From Patescibacteria group bacterium (GTDB lineage Bacteria; Patescibacteriota; Patescibacteriia; 2-12-FULL-60-25), in assembly GCA_018830865.1 (NCBI GenBank), contig JAHJRN010000026.1:1-41681 (forward strand): DNA of 41,681 nt, written 5' to 3'. Position 1 is the stretch's first letter. Each line of letters starts with the position of its first letter. Of the stretch, positions 22,878 to 30,696 are shown piece by piece. The translations under genes and the position numbers were made by a program. The notes beneath the pieces were generated by a model. The model saw nothing but the letters and a program-made list of their open reading frames with translations, did not search any database and was not told the origin of the DNA.

Positions 22878-23471
22878 ATGGCTACGACCAAAAAACAGGC
22901 CCAGAGCAAAACCGAAGTGACCACCTCGGAGACCGAGAAGAAGAAGATGCCGGCTAAAACCGAAAAGAAGCCCGTCGCAAAAAAAATCGTCAAGAAGACG
23001 GAGAAAAAGGCCGTCGAAAAAGCGGACCAGGAAGTGGTCGTCGAATCGGCGGAGATCGCCGCGGCTGAGGCCGTGAAGTCCGGATCGTTCATCCCGGCCC
23101 TCGGACGCCGCAAGACAAGCATCGCACGCGTACGCCTCATCAAGAATGGCAAAGGTCTCGTCACCGTCAACGGCAAGAAAATGGAGACGTACTTCACGAC
23201 CTATGAGCTGCGTGAGGATGTCCTGGCGCCGCTCAAGGCGGTCGGACAGGCTGACACCGTGGACGTGAGCGCCAAGGTGACGGGTGGAGGAATCCGTGGA
23301 CAGGCCCAAGCTATCCGCCTCGGCATCTCCCGCGCCCTCATTGTGCTCAATCCGACGTTCCGCACGGTCCTGAAGAAGCTCGGCTACATGACCCGCGACC
23401 CGCGCAAACGCCAACGTAAGATGTTCGGCAAGAAGAGCGCGCGACGTTCCCCGCAGTGGAGTAAACGCTAA
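22878..23471 (+). CDS. rpsI: Ribosomal protein uS9 with long basic N-terminal tail
   Basis: uS9 sits in the 30S head, and its C-terminal tail reaches the P-site tRNA. The core (last 125 residues) has ALGRRKTSIARVRL, VDVSAKVTGGGIRGQAQAIRLGISRAL and the closing KSARRSPQWSKR. About 70 residues rich in Lys, Ala, Glu and Thr precede it, absent from most bacterial uS9, and likely disordered. Final gene of the operon; a strong terminator follows. Confidence 0.96.
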   Translation: MATTKKQAQSKTEVTTSETEKKKMPAKTEKKPVAKKIVKKTEKKAVEKADQEVVVESAEIAAAEAVKSGSFIPALGRRKTSIARVRLIKNGKGLVTVNGKKMETYFTTYELREDVLAPLKAVGQADTVDVSAKVTGGGIRGQAQAIRLGISRALIVLNPTFRTVLKKLGYMTRDPRKRQRKMFGKKSARRSPQWSKR

Positions 23472-23482
23472 ACAGACAATCG

Positions 23483-23512
23483 AACTCCCTGGCGTACGCC
23501 AGGGAGTTTTGT
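23483..23512 (+). terminator. Intrinsic terminator of the ribosomal operon
   Basis: AACTCCCTGGCG (23483-23494) and CGCCAGGGAGTT (23497-23508) form a perfect stem of about 11-12 bp with a tiny loop (some closing pairs will open), followed by TTTG. It lies 11 bp after the rpsI stop. Confidence 0.88.
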
Positions 23513-23570
23513 ATGGTTCCATTTGGGACAGAGTATACGGAAGATGCTGGCGATATACACGTTTTTTCGC

Positions 23571-23576
23571 TATCCT
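23571..23576 (+). promoter_or_regulatory. -10 box before the flippase gene
   Basis: TATCCT (four of six to TATAAT) ends six bases before the ATG at 23583, predicting a leaderless start. The same hexamer with similar spacing is found on the minus strand at 41503-41508. Confidence 0.45.
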
Positions 23577-23582
23577 GTCGGC

Positions 23583-25043
23583 ATGCCATACGGCGCACGC
23601 ATCGCGAAAAATGCTCTCCTACTGACCTTGGCGACGGCAGGGCAGAAGGTCGTCGCGTTCGTGGCGTTCACGATTGTCGCGCGGCTCATCGGACGGGAGA
23701 TGACGGGGACGTACTTCTACGCCATATCCATCACGTCCATCTTCGTGACGTTCATGGATCTCGGCATGACGCCGGTCGTCATCCGTGCGTTGGCAGGGAA
23801 TCGGGACGACGGGATGCGGCTGTTTTCCGCGGCTGTTCGAGCTAAGATATTCCTCGCGCCGCTCGCCATCCTCGCCGCGCTGCTGTATGCGCTCGCGTTC
23901 GGTGCGGACCGCGTGACCATCGCGACCGTAGCGGTGGCGTGCCTCGTCATGACGGCAGACACGATCCACCTCCTCCTATACGGGACGCTGCGCGGCAAGC
24001 AGAACCTCCGGCCGGAATCCATCGGCATGTTTGTGGGTCAAATCCTGACGGCGACCGCGTCCGTCGGAGCCGCCTGGTATGGTTTCGGGCCGGTCGGTCT
24101 CGCAGTCGCGCTCCTCGTTGGAAGCGTCTGGAACGTCGTGTGGAGCGCTTATCGGTCACGAAGCTTCGGTGTACGTCTGCTCGTGCCGCATCGCAAGGAT
24201 TTCCGTCGGTTGGCGTTCGAAGCCCTGCCGTTCGGCATCGCCGGCATCGCGGTCAAGGTCTACTCGTACGTGGACAGTCTCTTTTTGCACATCTTCCACG
24301 GTGCGTCGAGTGTCGGAATCTACGCCGTTGCCTACAAGTTGACGTACGCGCTTCAATTCCTGCCCTTGACGTTCGTCGCCGCGTTATATCCGGCACTGGC
24401 GTCGGCATACGCCAAGAAAGAGAAGACCGACCTCCGCAACACGTTCCTCGGCTCGTTGCGCCTCATGGCCGCCATCGGGTTCCCGCTCTCGGCGGGACTC
24501 TCCGCGCTGTCGCCAAAGATCATCCCGTTGCTGTACGGCCAGGACTTCCTCGGGACCGTCCCGGTGTTCTCGATCTTGCCGTGGGTCCTCCTGCCCATCT
24601 TCCTCGATTTCCCGATAGGAGCCCTTCTGAACGCAACGCATCGCGCACATCTCAAGACCACGGCCATGGTGCTGACGATGGTCCTCAACGTCACGCTGAA
24701 CGCGACGCTCGTGCCGACGTACGGGCCGGTCGGCGCTGCGTGGGCGGGCGTCGTCAGCTTCTGGTGCCTCTACGGCATCGGCGCATGGTTCACGCGTGAC
24801 ATGGTCGGCGGAGTAAGGAAGTATCTTTGGCTCACGGCACGTGGTCTCATCGCCGCCGGCGTCTCCTGGTACGCCTGGGCCGTCATCGGAGCGCCCATGC
24901 ACCTCTTCGCGGCAACGGTGTTTGGAGGGTCCGTAGCCGTCGTCATGGGGTTCGCGGTCAGGTTCGTGACGGTTGACGATGTTGCCCGTTTCGTCCGAAG
25001 ATGGCGTATGAGCCCAAGTAAGGTCGAATCGCCCCATGAATGA
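23583..25043 (+). CDS. Polysaccharide flippase (MATE/MOP superfamily)
   Basis: This 486-residue membrane protein has 12 or more predicted helices and the MOP-superfamily pattern of Wzx-type flippases: an N-terminal NALLLTLATAGQKVVAFVAF helix, IVARLIGREMTGTYFYAIS, and the mid-protein VKVYSYVDSLFLHIFHGASSVGIYAVAYKL. It should move lipid-linked glycans across the membrane. I chose ATG 23583 because it begins the first helix directly and fits the -10 box; frames open further upstream (to 23523) but add unlikely sequence. Its end overlaps the next glycosyltransferase by eight bases. Confidence 0.9.
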   Translation: MPYGARIAKNALLLTLATAGQKVVAFVAFTIVARLIGREMTGTYFYAISITSIFVTFMDLGMTPVVIRALAGNRDDGMRLFSAAVRAKIFLAPLAILAALLYALAFGADRVTIATVAVACLVMTADTIHLLLYGTLRGKQNLRPESIGMFVGQILTATASVGAAWYGFGPVGLAVALLVGSVWNVVWSAYRSRSFGVRLLVPHRKDFRRLAFEALPFGIAGIAVKVYSYVDSLFLHIFHGASSVGIYAVAYKLTYALQFLPLTFVAALYPALASAYAKKEKTDLRNTFLGSLRLMAAIGFPLSAGLSALSPKIIPLLYGQDFLGTVPVFSILPWVLLPIFLDFPIGALLNATHRAHLKTTAMVLTMVLNVTLNATLVPTYGPVGAAWAGVVSFWCLYGIGAWFTRDMVGGVRKYLWLTARGLIAAGVSWYAWAVIGAPMHLFAATVFGGSVAVVMGFAVRFVTVDDVARFVRRWRMSPSKVESPHE

Positions 25044-26127
25044 AGACACCATCACGCTCATGACCCTTGATTACCCGCCGGAAATCGGCGGTGTTTCGAG
25101 GTATTTGAGCGCGTTGGTCAAGGCTTCCAAAGGAGCCATCCGTGTCATCGTGCCGGAGGGGCATCGTCTCGACGGACCCGGAACGGTCGAGACGCGGAAG
25201 CTGTTCCGGCTCATATGGCCACATTGGTGGCCCATGGTCGGCGTCTGCCGGAAGGAAAAAAAACGACGCCATATCATGCTCGTCAGCCATGTATTCCCGG
25301 TCGGGACCGCCGCGTGGATTTCGAGGATGCTAGGCGGCCCGGAGTATATCGTCATCTATCACGGACTCGACGTACGTCTCGCGCGTGGACGATGGAAGCG
25401 GTGGCTCCTGCGGCGTGTCTCACGGTGCGCATGGTCCTGCATCGCGAACAGCGAATCGACGAAGCTTGACCTAGTGGCGATCGTCCCGGGATTGCGCGTG
25501 ACCGTCCTCACGCCCGGTGTCGAAGACGTGACATATCCGACACGCGAGGCCGCTCGACGTTCGCTCGGAATCGGACATAACGAGAAGGTCGTCGTGACGG
25601 TCTCCCGCCTCATCCCACGGAAAGGCGTCGACTTCTCCATCAGCGCCATGGCAGACATCCAGCAGGAAATCGAAGTCCAATACGTCATCATCGGCGACGG
25701 ATCGTATCGGGAACATCTCCAGTCGCTCGCGGAAACGAGCCGTGCACGCATCAGGTGGATTCCGCATGCCGACGACGATCATGTGCGGATGTGGCTTGCG
25801 GCATCCGATGTTTTCCTCCTGCCGACGCGCGACGAAGGAATCGACGTCGAGGGATTCGGTATCGTCTATCTCGAAGCGGCCCTCGCGGGCATCCCGGCCA
25901 TCGCGGGAAGGAGCGGCGGCGCGGTCGAGGCCGTCAGACACGAACGCACCGGGCTTCTCGTACATCCGGAACAGCTCGATGAGATTGTCGAGGCGCTCAC
26001 GCTGCTGCTCACGGACGAATCATTGCGCCACCGCTTGGGTGAGGCCGCGAAACGACGCGCGAAATCGGACTTCCGCTGGAATGACCGCTGGTCCGTCCTG
26101 TCACGCGCGTGCGGCGTGGATACATGA
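25036..26127 (+). CDS. Glycosyltransferase family 4
   Basis: A 363-residue GT-B fold glycosyltransferase. The N-terminal half has the acceptor-side TLDYPPEIGGVSRYLSALVK motif and HVFPVGTAAW; the donor half has VSRLIPRKGVDFSI and the retaining E-x7-E motif in DVEGFGIVYLEA near residue 272. Such enzymes transfer sugars from nucleotide or lipid donors to growing surface glycans. The gene overlaps both neighbours by a few bases, placing it in one operon with the flippase and the next GT2. The sugar specificity cannot be read from sequence. Confidence 0.92.
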   Translation: MNEDTITLMTLDYPPEIGGVSRYLSALVKASKGAIRVIVPEGHRLDGPGTVETRKLFRLIWPHWWPMVGVCRKEKKRRHIMLVSHVFPVGTAAWISRMLGGPEYIVIYHGLDVRLARGRWKRWLLRRVSRCAWSCIANSESTKLDLVAIVPGLRVTVLTPGVEDVTYPTREAARRSLGIGHNEKVVVTVSRLIPRKGVDFSISAMADIQQEIEVQYVIIGDGSYREHLQSLAETSRARIRWIPHADDDHVRMWLAASDVFLLPTRDEGIDVEGFGIVYLEAALAGIPAIAGRSGGAVEAVRHERTGLLVHPEQLDEIVEALTLLLTDESLRHRLGEAAKRRAKSDFRWNDRWSVLSRACGVDT

Positions 26128-26846
26128 TCATGGAAAGCACACCGGACATCGCCGTCGTCATCCCGTGCCATGAGCATGCGACCGAACTCGTGAAGACCCT
26201 CGCGGCCCTTTCGGCGCAATCGCTCATGCCGAGGGAGGTGGTCGTGGTCGATGATGGGTCCACCGACCGTCCGGAGGACGTGGTCGCCATGTTCCGCGAC
26301 CGTCTGCCCATCACGACGATCCGATTCGACGTGAACCGCGGCGCTCCGGCGGCACGCAACGCGGGCGCGGACGCGACCGAAGCGCCTTTTCTCCTGTTCT
26401 TGGACGCGGACGCGGAGCTCGTCCCTGACGCGCTTCAGACTTTTCATGACGCGCTCGACCAGCATCCTGAAGCGTCGTTCGCGTACGCGGATTTCCTGTG
26501 GGGCGCGAAACGCTTCCGTGGACGTCCGTTCGACCGAAAAGCCTTGGAGCGACGCAACTACATCCACACGACGTCATTGCTACGGCGGGAGGCCTTTCCG
26601 GGCTTCGATGAGACCCTCCGGAAATTCCAGGACTGGGACCTGTGGCTCACCATGGCGGAACGCGGCACGGTCGGGGTCTGGATCGACAGGGACCTCTTCC
26701 GCATCGAACCGCGTACGCAGGGGATGAGCCGATGGATGCCGCGCATCGCGCACGTCATCCCATGGCAGAAGCTGGGATTCGTGCCGAAGGAAATCTCGAA
26801 CTACCGAGAAGCGGAGGATATCGTCCGGAAGAAACATGGGATATGA
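26124..26846 (+). CDS. Glycosyltransferase family 2
   Basis: A 240-residue GT-A enzyme. Features are the nucleotide-binding opening VVIPCHEHATELVKTLAAL, VVVVDDGSTD, the NRGAPAARNAGA loop, and the metal-binding FLDADAEL. The acceptor region holds the QDWDLWLTMAERG motif (catalytic-base-type Asp). There are no membrane helices. ATG 26124 overlaps the upstream stop (ATGA); a GTG at 26109 would add five residues. Part of the same polysaccharide operon. Confidence 0.92.
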   Translation: MIMESTPDIAVVIPCHEHATELVKTLAALSAQSLMPREVVVVDDGSTDRPEDVVAMFRDRLPITTIRFDVNRGAPAARNAGADATEAPFLLFLDADAELVPDALQTFHDALDQHPEASFAYADFLWGAKRFRGRPFDRKALERRNYIHTTSLLRREAFPGFDETLRKFQDWDLWLTMAERGTVGVWIDRDLFRIEPRTQGMSRWMPRIAHVIPWQKLGFVPKEISNYREAEDIVRKKHGI

Positions 26847-26864
26847 TCGCCATCTCTCAAAGGA

Positions 26865-26934
26865 ATGTCATCCTGAGTCCGACGAAGGAGCTCCAGAATA
26901 TTCGGAAGGTTCTTCGCTCCGCTCAGAATGACAT
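26865..26934. repeat. Palindromic intergenic element (element C)
   Basis: ATGTCATCCTGAG (26865-26877) and CTCAGAATGACAT (26922-26934) pair with one mismatch. The inside keeps partial symmetry around GAATATTC. The ends TGTCATCC and GAATGACA match those of element A. It fills the gap between two glycosyltransferase genes and would form a hairpin in the transcript. Confidence 0.85.
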
Positions 26935-26961
26935 GTTTCGATATGTGACGAAAACGACGGT

Positions 26962-29325
26962 ATGAACGACCTCCGCATCGTCATCGTGTCATGGAACGTC
27001 GAGAAGCTTCTCGGCCGGTGTCTCCTGTCGTTGCCGGAGGCGTGCGAAAGGCTTTCCTGGGACGTGGTCGTGGTCGACAACGCCTCGTCGGACCGAAGCG
27101 TCGAGACCGCGAAACTTGTCGGCGGAGAACTTGGTTTGCCGCTGCGCATCATTTCGAATGCGGACAACCGCGGCTTCGCGAAAGCCTGCAACCAAGGTAT
27201 CGCAGGCCACGACAGCCGATACGTCCTTCTCCTGAATCCCGATACCGTCTGTCCTCCGGATTCGTTGAGGGCACTCGTCTCCGCGGCGGACGTACGACCT
27301 GCAGCCGGCATCATCGGACCGAAACTTCTCGACAAGGACGGTCATGTCCACGCGGGCGTACGGAGGCTCCCGACGGTCTGGAACCAGCTCGGCGTCCTCC
27401 TGAAACTCCACCGCATCTTTCCGTGGCTTCCTACGTTTCGGCGCTATTTCGCTCGGGACATGGACATGAATGCCGCACAGGACGTGGATCAGGTGGAGGG
27501 GTCGTGCTTCCTGATGCGCCGAGAGTTCGTCGATGCGCTCGGTGGCCTCGATGAACGGTACTTCCTCTGGTTCGAGGAGGTCGATGCCTGCAAGACCGCG
27601 CACATGGCCGGATGGAAGGTCTCTTCTGTCCCTTCCGTCGCCATCACGCACCTCGGCGGACAATCCTTCGGCCAACGCCTGACGCTTGAACGTCAACGTG
27701 ATTTCAACGCTTCCATGCTTGCGTATTTCAAAAAATGGCATCCGGGTTGGCGCTCGACCCTTCTCCGCATCGCCCAAGGTCCCTCCCTGGCGCTCGCGTG
27801 GACCGTCGACGTCTGCCGACGTCCGCTCTGGGCCTGGTTGCCGTGGATGGCGGCGATCCTTGCCGTCGAGCTCACGTCCGTCGCGACCGTATTCTGGCCC
27901 GTCCCACGCGCCGTCGCGACCGTTATCGCCGGTCTCATCATGCTGTCCGTCGCGTTGCGACGACCGTCCATCGGGCTCGCAGTGCTTCTGCTCGAACTCG
28001 CCATCGGCTCGAAAGGAGCGCTCCTCAAGATCCCGAACGGCTGGGACGTCGACGGGGGAACGTCCCTCCGCATCATCCTCGTCGCGTCGTTCCTTGTCGG
28101 ATGGATGTTGAACGCGACGGCATACTGGTCACGCCGTCGTCAGCGCCTTTCGGCGACGCTCCGCCGGGAACTCACCGGCCGCTGGCCCTGGATCGTGCTG
28201 TGCGTCTTGACGGTGTGGGCGGCTCTCCGTGGCCTCTGGCTCCAGAACGACGCCGTCGTAGCTGACGCGAACGCGTGGGGATATCTCATCCTGCTCATCC
28301 CGATCATCGATATCGCCTCGCGCGACAGCGAACGTCTGCTCCGGCATGCGGGAAACGCTTTCGTGGCAGCGCTCCTCTGGCTCCCGGCCAAGACGCTCGC
28401 GCTCCTCTACGTCTGGTCGCACGGCATCGCGTCACTATCGAAGCCGCTGTATCTCTGGGTCCGACGGAGCGGCATCGCCGAAGTGACGCTAGTGACCGGA
28501 AATCTGTTCCGCGTGTTCATTCAGTCCCAAATCTACGCCATCGGCGGTCTCCTCGCGTCCGCCGCACACCTCGTCGACGGGACGAGAGACCGGACGCGAG
28601 CGCTCGCTTTCCTTATCGCGATCGGCTCGTCCGTCTCGCTTCTCATCGGCCTGTCTCGCAGCATGTGGATCGGCCTGTTCGCCGGATGCATCATGCTTGC
28701 GGTCTCCGCATGGTTCGGACGCGACACGCTCCGTCGGCTCGGGAAATTTCTCGTATTTGGAGTCGCAGCCATGGTCTGCGGATTCGCGTTCATCGGCGCC
28801 GTTGTCGCGTTCCCGTATCCGCATGTGGACGTCGGGTCTCTCACCACGCTCTTCTCGTCGCGTAGCGGCGTGACGGACGCGGCCGCGGAAAGCCGCTGGA
28901 ACCTGTTGCCTGTGCTCGGCGACAAGATCATGGAGGCGCCCCTGCTCGGTTCCGGGTTCGGCGCCACGGTCATGTACGCCTCGAAGGATCCGCGCATCCT
29001 CGCGAAGGATCCCGCCGGCATGTACACGACCTACGCCTTCGAATGGGGTTGGCTCGACCATTGGATCAAATTCGGCATCCTCGGCATCCCGGTGATGCTC
29101 TGGCTCCTGCTCTCTATCATCCAACGTGTGTGGAGCACGGATGGGGACAGATGGCTGCGCGCAGGCTTTATCTCCTCTCTCGTCGCGCTCGGAGTCCTGC
29201 ATGTCTTCACGCCCTACCTCAACCACCCGCTCGGGTTCGGGTTCCTCCTCGCTGCGGAGGGATGGATCACGGCGAAACGTACGTCGCCCCGCTCATCGGC
29301 TTCTTCCCCTCCGGCTGGACCGTGA
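26962..29325 (+). CDS. Fusion of GT2 glycosyltransferase and O-antigen-ligase-like membrane domain
   Basis: The 787-residue protein joins two functions usually on separate genes. Residues 1 to about 290 are a rhamnosyltransferase-like GT2 (VSWNVEKLLGRCL, VVDNASSDRS, NRGFAKACNQGI, LLLNPDTV, and the acceptor motif FLWFEEVDACKTAHMAGW). From about 300 to 770 comes a polytopic membrane region of about ten helices, with the O-antigen ligase/polymerase (Wzy_C-type) motif GLSRSMWIGLF and a large loop before the last helices (LLGSGFGATV). It could add a terminal sugar and also polymerise or ligate the glycan. There is no stop or frameshift between the parts. Its last 59 bp overlap fmt on the other strand. 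Confidence 0.87.
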   Translation: MNDLRIVIVSWNVEKLLGRCLLSLPEACERLSWDVVVVDNASSDRSVETAKLVGGELGLPLRIISNADNRGFAKACNQGIAGHDSRYVLLLNPDTVCPPDSLRALVSAADVRPAAGIIGPKLLDKDGHVHAGVRRLPTVWNQLGVLLKLHRIFPWLPTFRRYFARDMDMNAAQDVDQVEGSCFLMRREFVDALGGLDERYFLWFEEVDACKTAHMAGWKVSSVPSVAITHLGGQSFGQRLTLERQRDFNASMLAYFKKWHPGWRSTLLRIAQGPSLALAWTVDVCRRPLWAWLPWMAAILAVELTSVATVFWPVPRAVATVIAGLIMLSVALRRPSIGLAVLLLELAIGSKGALLKIPNGWDVDGGTSLRIILVASFLVGWMLNATAYWSRRRQRLSATLRRELTGRWPWIVLCVLTVWAALRGLWLQNDAVVADANAWGYLILLIPIIDIASRDSERLLRHAGNAFVAALLWLPAKTLALLYVWSHGIASLSKPLYLWVRRSGIAEVTLVTGNLFRVFIQSQIYAIGGLLASAAHLVDGTRDRTRALAFLIAIGSSVSLLIGLSRSMWIGLFAGCIMLAVSAWFGRDTLRRLGKFLVFGVAAMVCGFAFIGAVVAFPYPHVDVGSLTTLFSSRSGVTDAAAESRWNLLPVLGDKIMEAPLLGSGFGATVMYASKDPRILAKDPAGMYTTYAFEWGWLDHWIKFGILGIPVMLWLLLSIIQRVWSTDGDRWLRAGFISSLVALGVLHVFTPYLNHPLGFGFLLAAEGWITAKRTSPRSSASSPPAGP

Positions 29326-30187
29326 CGAGCTCGAGAGCCGTTCCGCTGCCGCAGGACATGAACGGTTTCCGGTCCCGGACGAACATCTCTCCGGGCTGTT
29401 TCGTCGTATCGGGCTCCGCCACGCGGGCCGCGAGGATTTTGAGGCGCTTGCCGTCGACCATGGTCCAGGTGCCGGGCCACGGGTCGTAGGCGCGGACGAG
29501 GCGTTCGATCTCCTCCGAGGTCTTCGTCCAATCGATGTTCCCGTCATCGCGCGTCAGCGTCCTGCATTCCGTCGCCTTCGCGTGGTCCTGTTCGACCGGA
29601 TGGATCGACCCGGCGAGGTAGCCGTCAAGGACATCTGGAAGCATCGCGCCACCGAGAGATGCGAGACGGTCATGGAGCGACCCGGCCGTGTCCGACGGCA
29701 GGATGGGCTCTTCCCGTGTCGCCAAGAGCGGACCGTGGTCGAGTTCCGCGTCGATGTTCATGACCGTGACGCCCGAAATCGCGTCGCCGGCCGCGATGGC
29801 CGCTTGGATGGGAGACGCGCCCCGCCAGCGAGGCAGGAGCGACCCATGGACGTTCACGATACCCTTCGTCGGGAGGTCGAGGAACCATTGCGGCAAAATC
29901 TTACCGTATGAAACGACCACGAACGCGTCAGGACGAGGGTCGAACAGCGTCTGGAATGTCGCATCGTCTTTCAGATCCTTCACCTTTTCCGGCTGGAAGA
30001 CCGGGATGTCGCGTGCGACCGCCAGCGTCTTGACCGGAGGCGGCGTGACGACGGCATGCCGACCGACCGGGCGGTCCGGCTGGGTCACGACACCGATGAC
30101 GTCAAAACGCCCATCGTCGATCAGGGCGTTCAGGGAGGGGACCGCGAACTCGGACGTGCCGAGGAACAGGATGTGCTTCATGCTCAT
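29267..30187 (-). CDS. fmt: Methionyl-tRNA formyltransferase
   Basis: Fmt formylates Met-tRNAi for initiation. The 306-residue product has the N-terminal Rossmann-type ILFLGTSEFAVPSL, the catalytic NVHGSLLPRWRGASPIQAA loop (Asn and His), the Asp in DAELDHGPLL, and a C-terminal OB-like domain. Length is normal. The start ATG overlaps the def stop (ATGA); a second ATG two codons later is equally usable. The 3' end overlaps the convergent GT2/ligase gene by 59 bp. Confidence 0.96.
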   Translation of the reverse strand: MSMKHILFLGTSEFAVPSLNALIDDGRFDVIGVVTQPDRPVGRHAVVTPPPVKTLAVARDIPVFQPEKVKDLKDDATFQTLFDPRPDAFVVVSYGKILPQWFLDLPTKGIVNVHGSLLPRWRGASPIQAAIAAGDAISGVTVMNIDAELDHGPLLATREEPILPSDTAGSLHDRLASLGGAMLPDVLDGYLAGSIHPVEQDHAKATECRTLTRDDGNIDWTKTSEEIERLVRAYDPWPGTWTMVDGKRLKILAARVAEPDTTKQPGEMFVRDRKPFMSCGSGTALELVTVQPEGKKPMSGATYVSP

Positions 30188-30681
30188 CGTCCACCGATCA
30201 TCGCTTTCAGGTTCTCTTCGCCCTTGGTGATCTCCACGGCCTTGTCGATAAAAAGGATGCCGTCGAGATGATCCACCTCATGTTGGAACACGACGGCATC
30301 CGAATCCTTCACGTCGAATGTCTCGCGCCGGCCATGACGGTTGAGGGCGGTCACCGTCACGCGCTTCGCCCGTTCGACCGTGCCCCAGACCCTCGGCACG
30401 CTCAAGCAGCCCTCCTCTCCTTCGATGGTCGCCTCGAACATTTTCTCGATGACCGGATTGACGAGGGGATAAACGCCGGATTTCAGGTTCACGATGATGA
30501 CACGCTCGTTGCGGCCGACCTGCGGCGCCGCGAGGCCCACGCCGTCCGCGGCCCACATGCTCTCGATCATCACGTCCAAAAACGCCTGGAAATCCGGCGT
30601 TCCGATGAGAGAGGGATCCACCTCGACGGAGCGCTCGCGGAGCGAAGCCGTCGGGAGGCTAATGATAGGAAGCGAAGACAT
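30184..30681 (-). CDS. def: Peptide deformylase
   Basis: Deformylase removes the formyl group from nascent proteins, the step opposite to Fmt. All three family motifs are present in the 165-residue product: GVGLAAPQ (47-54), EGCLS (90-94, metal ligand Cys92), and QHEVDHLDG with His134 and His138 of the HExxH metal site and Glu135 as catalyst. The gene is coupled to fmt by overlap and lies 15 bp after the priA-like gene. Confidence 0.96.
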   Translation of the reverse strand: MSSLPIISLPTASLRERSVEVDPSLIGTPDFQAFLDVMIESMWAADGVGLAAPQVGRNERVIIVNLKSGVYPLVNPVIEKMFEATIEGEEGCLSVPRVWGTVERAKRVTVTALNRHGRRETFDVKDSDAVVFQHEVDHLDGILFIDKAVEITKGEENLKAMIGGR

Positions 30682-30696
30682 AGCCGACAGGGAAAC

